Positions 6,271 to 8,283 of a stretch of DNA of 8,283 bases are shown here, one piece after another. This stretch comes from Syntrophorhabdus sp. (GTDB taxonomy: Bacteria; Desulfobacterota; BSN033; UBA1163). Position 1 is the stretch's first letter; every line of letters starts with the position of its first letter. Location of the stretch: the NCBI GenBank assembly GCA_020724025.1, contig DYHU01000162.1:1-8283 (forward strand), in the 5' to 3' direction. A program made the translations under genes and the position numbers. The notes under the pieces are model-generated. The model had not been told where the DNA came from and did no database searches. It saw only the letters and a program-made list of their open reading frames with translations.

Positions 6271-6969
6271 ATGAGCGTCTTAATTATTAAGCATATTGAA
6301 ATTGAAGGACCGGGGTTGATTGAGGACTGCCTCAAGCAGGAGAAAATCCCTTATCAGATTCTTAATCTTAATCCCAATATCCGTCTTCCAAAACCTGACA
6401 GTTTTACCCATATCGTCATCCTGGGAGGACCGATGAATGTTTATGAGGAAGACCGCTATCCTTTCCTGAAAGACGAAGACCTTTTTATTAAAGAAGCGAT
6501 TCAAAGGGGGAAATCCATCCTGGGAATATGCTTAGGAGCACAATTGATCGCGAAGGCCCTTGGTGCAAAAATCTTCAAAGCCCCTGTCCGGGAGATCGGA
6601 TGGTATGATGTTTCATTGACAGAAATTGGTTCACAGGATCCTCTTTTTTCCCATTTTCCAAAGACGTTCTCTGTGTTTCAATGGCATGAAGATACCTTTG
6701 AAATTCCTAACGGTGGAAAACTGATCGTCACTTCAACCGCTATTCCTCATCAGGCTTTCCGATATGGAGAAAATGCTTATGGTCTTCAGTTTCATCTGGA
6801 GGTGACAGAGGAGATGATCTGTGAATGGGTGAAAACTTACGAAGAAGAATTTGAGAGCCAACAGTCTTCTCCCTCATCAAAAGCCGAGATCCTGATCGAA
6901 ACGGAGACAAAGATTGAAACCTATACGAGAAGGGGAATGGAATTCCTGCAGAACTTTTCCAGACAATAG
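6271..6969 (+). CDS. Class I glutamine amidotransferase-like protein (GMP synthase-type GATase domain)
   Basis: A stand-alone class I glutamine amidotransferase domain of 232 residues, likely cytosolic. The nucleophile elbow GICLGAQLIA places the catalytic cysteine at Cys87; the partner His175 and Glu177 lie in YGLQFHLEVT, completing the Cys-His-Glu triad. The oxyanion-region motif ILGGPMNVYE is at about residues 50-59, and QWHEDTFEIP at about 137-146 is typical of the COG0518-type stand-alone proteins. The conserved domain ends near residue 190; a charged, Glu-rich helical tail follows. No synthase domain is fused, so it either supplies ammonia to an unknown partner or hydrolyses a glutamine-like or gamma-glutamyl compound; the substrate cannot be read from sequence. 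It is the first gene after the sigma-54 promoter and precedes amt, which ties it to the nitrogen-starvation response. Start ATG 6271 gives the family-typical MSVLIIKH N-terminus although its ribosome site is poor. Confidence 0.9.
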   Translation: MSVLIIKHIEIEGPGLIEDCLKQEKIPYQILNLNPNIRLPKPDSFTHIVILGGPMNVYEEDRYPFLKDEDLFIKEAIQRGKSILGICLGAQLIAKALGAKIFKAPVREIGWYDVSLTEIGSQDPLFSHFPKTFSVFQWHEDTFEIPNGGKLIVTSTAIPHQAFRYGENAYGLQFHLEVTEEMICEWVKTYEEEFESQQSSPSSKAEILIETETKIETYTRRGMEFLQNFSRQ

Positions 6970-6976
6970 ATTCATA

Positions 6977-7024
6977 CCCCTCACCCTTCCCCTCTCCCCA
7001 CTGGGGAGAGGGCGGGGTGAGGGG
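6977..7024. repeat. GC-rich 48-nt interrupted palindrome
   Basis: Outer arms CCCCTCACCC (6977-6986) and GGGTGAGGGG (7015-7024) pair perfectly over 10 bp. Inner arms CCCTCTCCCC (6990-6999) and GGGGAGAGGG (7003-7012) pair over another 10 bp around a 3-nt loop, with only a small internal bulge (TTC against CG) between them. It begins 7 nt after the amidotransferase stop. The pattern matches a class of CCCTCACCC/CTCTCCCC palindromes that I recall as dispersed repeats in many proteobacterial and related genomes. It could also act as a transcript-stabilising or partial terminator structure; there is no T-run. Confidence 0.75.
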
Positions 7025-7043
7025 AATTCCGCAATCTGTAATC

Positions 7044-7062
7044 CCTGCCTGTGGTAGGCAGG
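7044..7062. repeat. Small hairpin upstream of amt
   Basis: CCTGCCT (7044-7050) and AGGCAGG (7056-7062) form a 7-bp stem with the 5-nt loop GTGGT. It lies 31 nt before the amt start codon and directly follows the larger palindrome. It is probably part of the same repeat-rich spacer; a regulatory role is not shown. Confidence 0.5.
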
Positions 7063-7079
7063 CGAAATCTGCATTTTAT

Positions 7080-7087
7080 GGGAGGAG
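7080..7087 (+). promoter_or_regulatory. Ribosome binding site of amt
   Basis: GGGAGGAG lies 6 nt before ATG 7094, ideal spacing. A GTG at 7091 directly before the ATG is in frame, but it is too close to the site and would add only one residue. This site supports 7094 as the start. Confidence 0.75.
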
Positions 7088-7093
7088 CGAGTG

Positions 7094-8283
7094 ATGAAAA
7101 TAATTTTGTTTCTTTTATTATTTATGTGCCTATTGATTGCCGGTGCCGCATTTGCTGAAACACCGGCTTCCCCACCACCCAAAGTGGATTCGGGAGACAC
7201 TTCCTGGATTTTAATTTCCTCTGCCTTGGTCATGCTCATGACTCCTGGACTGGCTCTTTTCTATGGGGGTATGGTCAGGCGTAAAAATGTCCTCGGGACG
7301 ATCATGCAGAGTTTTATTGCTCTTGGCGTCATTACGATCCAGTGGGTTCTTTACGGATACAGTCTTGCATTTGGGCCCGATATCGGTGGGGTGATCGGAA
7401 GTCTCGACTGGATAGGGCTCAGGGGAGTGGGGCTCGAACCCTACCCTGATTATGCCCCCACTATTCCGCACCAGGCCTTCATGATCTTTCAGATGATGTT
7501 TGCTGTCATCACGCCCGCCCTAATAACCGGCGTCTTTGCCGAGAGGTTTAAGTTTAAGACCTATCTTGTCTTCCTCATTCTCTGGGCAACCTTTGTCTAT
7601 GATCCCCTTGCCCACTGGGTCTGGGGTGTGGGAGGCTGGATCAGGAATCTCGGTGCCCTTGATTTTGCTGGTGGTCTGGTCGTCCATATCAGTTCCGGAA
7701 TTGCGGCTCTGGCCGCAACCTTTGTTGTGGGTAAGAGAAAAGGCTATGGTGAAGAGCCCATGCCTCCCCACAACCTCACCATGACCCTTCTGGGTGCAGC
7801 ATTGCTCTGGTTTGGCTGGTTTGGTTTCAATGGCGGAAGTGCGATTGCTTCCGGTTCTCTTGCCACCTCGGCTTTTGTTGCTACCCATATCTCTACGGCA
7901 GCGGCCGCCCTTTCATGGATGATGGCTGAATGGGCATACAGGGGCAATCCAACGGTTTTAGGCGCAGCCTCGGGTGCGGTGGCAGGATTGGTAGCCGTCA
8001 CTCCAGCTTCCGGTTTTGTGGGACCTATGTCAGCCCTCCTCATCGGGTTTGTCGCTGGCGTGTTATGTTATTTAGCGATCAATCTCAAAACCAAACTTCG
8101 ATACGATGACTCTCTTGATGTCGTAGGAGTTCATGGAGTGGGTGGCACATGGGGTGCTCTGGCAACAGGCCTCTTTGCATCCAAAGCGATTAACTCGGCT
8201 GGAAACGATGGTTTGTTCTTTGGCAATCCCTCTCTGTTAGCGATACAGGCATTGACAGTCTTAGTCGCATGGATATATTCTTT
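7094..8283 (+). CDS. amt: Ammonium transporter Amt (3'-truncated)
   Basis: Inner-membrane ammonium channel/transporter of the Amt/Rh family; 396 residues are present and the frame stays open to the window edge, so perhaps a few dozen C-terminal residues are missing. The N-terminus is a signal peptide (hydrophobic residues 3-19, likely cleaved after Ala-Phe-Ala at 19-21), as in AmtB. By alignment from memory with E. coli AmtB, the key residues are conserved: Phe136 (Phe107) and Phe245 (Phe215) gating the pore, Trp177 (Trp148) and Ser249 (Ser219) at the ammonium site, Asp190 (Asp160), and the twin histidines His198 (His168) and His347 (His318). Family motifs include LDFAGGLVVHISSG at 189-202, WFGWFGFNGGS at 239-249 and DVVGVHGVGGTWG at 342-354. 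It follows the amidotransferase gene after a 124-nt spacer and is probably read from the same sigma-54 promoter. A glnK/glnB gene often follows amt, but that position is outside the window. The C-terminal tail that would bind PII is also missing. Confidence 0.95.
   Translation, partial: MKIILFLLLFMCLLIAGAAFAETPASPPPKVDSGDTSWILISSALVMLMTPGLALFYGGMVRRKNVLGTIMQSFIALGVITIQWVLYGYSLAFGPDIGGVIGSLDWIGLRGVGLEPYPDYAPTIPHQAFMIFQMMFAVITPALITGVFAERFKFKTYLVFLILWATFVYDPLAHWVWGVGGWIRNLGALDFAGGLVVHISSGIAALAATFVVGKRKGYGEEPMPPHNLTMTLLGAALLWFGWFGFNGGSAIASGSLATSAFVATHISTAAAALSWMMAEWAYRGNPTVLGAASGAVAGLVAVTPASGFVGPMSALLIGFVAGVLCYLAINLKTKLRYDDSLDVVGVHGVGGTWGALATGLFASKAINSAGNDGLFFGNPSLLAIQALTVLVAWIYS

Noticed and set aside
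7044..7074. A second sigma-54 promoter directly before amt (GGCAGGCGAAATCTGCA)
   Set aside because: The spacing between the GG and GC pairs is not 10 nt in any register, so it fails the defining rule of -24/-12 promoters.
7536..8043. Overlapping open frames on both strands inside the amt region
   Set aside because: They are shadows of the Amt frame from 7094, which runs open to the window edge and carries all family motifs.

Overview
The window reads as a bacterial nitrogen-scavenging locus with every gene on the + strand. The DNA is of moderate G+C by eye. Features suggesting a Gram-negative-type bacterium outside the enterics are a urea ABC transporter of the UrtABCDE type, a sigma-54 (-24/-12) promoter, an Amt with a cleavable-looking signal peptide, and GC-rich palindromes between genes. 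The small PII protein resembles the NifI1 branch, which is best known from methanogenic archaea and from anaerobic bacteria such as Desulfobacterota, Clostridia and Chlorobi. That hints at such a lineage, but I cannot assign a taxon from the sequence alone.

Positions 1-5981 hold one tightly packed operon that enters from the left: urtB (5'-truncated), urtC, urtD, urtE, a PII-family gene, then ureA, ureB and ureC. Junctions range from a 7-nt overlap (urtD/urtE) to a 35-nt gap (urtE/PII). Together they describe ATP-driven urea uptake (UrtB/C permeases, UrtD/E ATPases), hydrolysis by urease (UreABC), and a 2-oxoglutarate/adenylate-sensing PII protein placed between the two modules. The urea-binding protein gene urtA is presumably upstream of the window. 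No urease nickel-insertion gene (ureD/H, E, F, G) is present anywhere in the window.

Positions 5982-6270 are a regulatory gap. A 12-bp hairpin with a T-rich tail (6066-6110) probably ends the urt-ure transcript. It is followed by a near-perfect sigma-54 promoter (TTGGCAC-N5-TTGCT, 6144-6160), then a leader of about 100 nt with two strong hairpins.

Positions 6271-8283 hold a second unit: a stand-alone class I glutamine amidotransferase-like protein, a 124-nt spacer with a large GC-rich palindrome, and an Amt ammonium transporter truncated by the right edge. The sigma-54 promoter implies activation by an NtrC-type regulator under nitrogen limitation. The overall logic is urea import, hydrolysis to ammonium, ammonium uptake or recapture, and PII control. 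The least ordinary points are the NifI1-like PII between urtE and ureA, the sigma-54 promoter with its structured leader, and the missing urease accessory genes. I saw no tRNA, rRNA, CRISPR, transposase or prophage gene.
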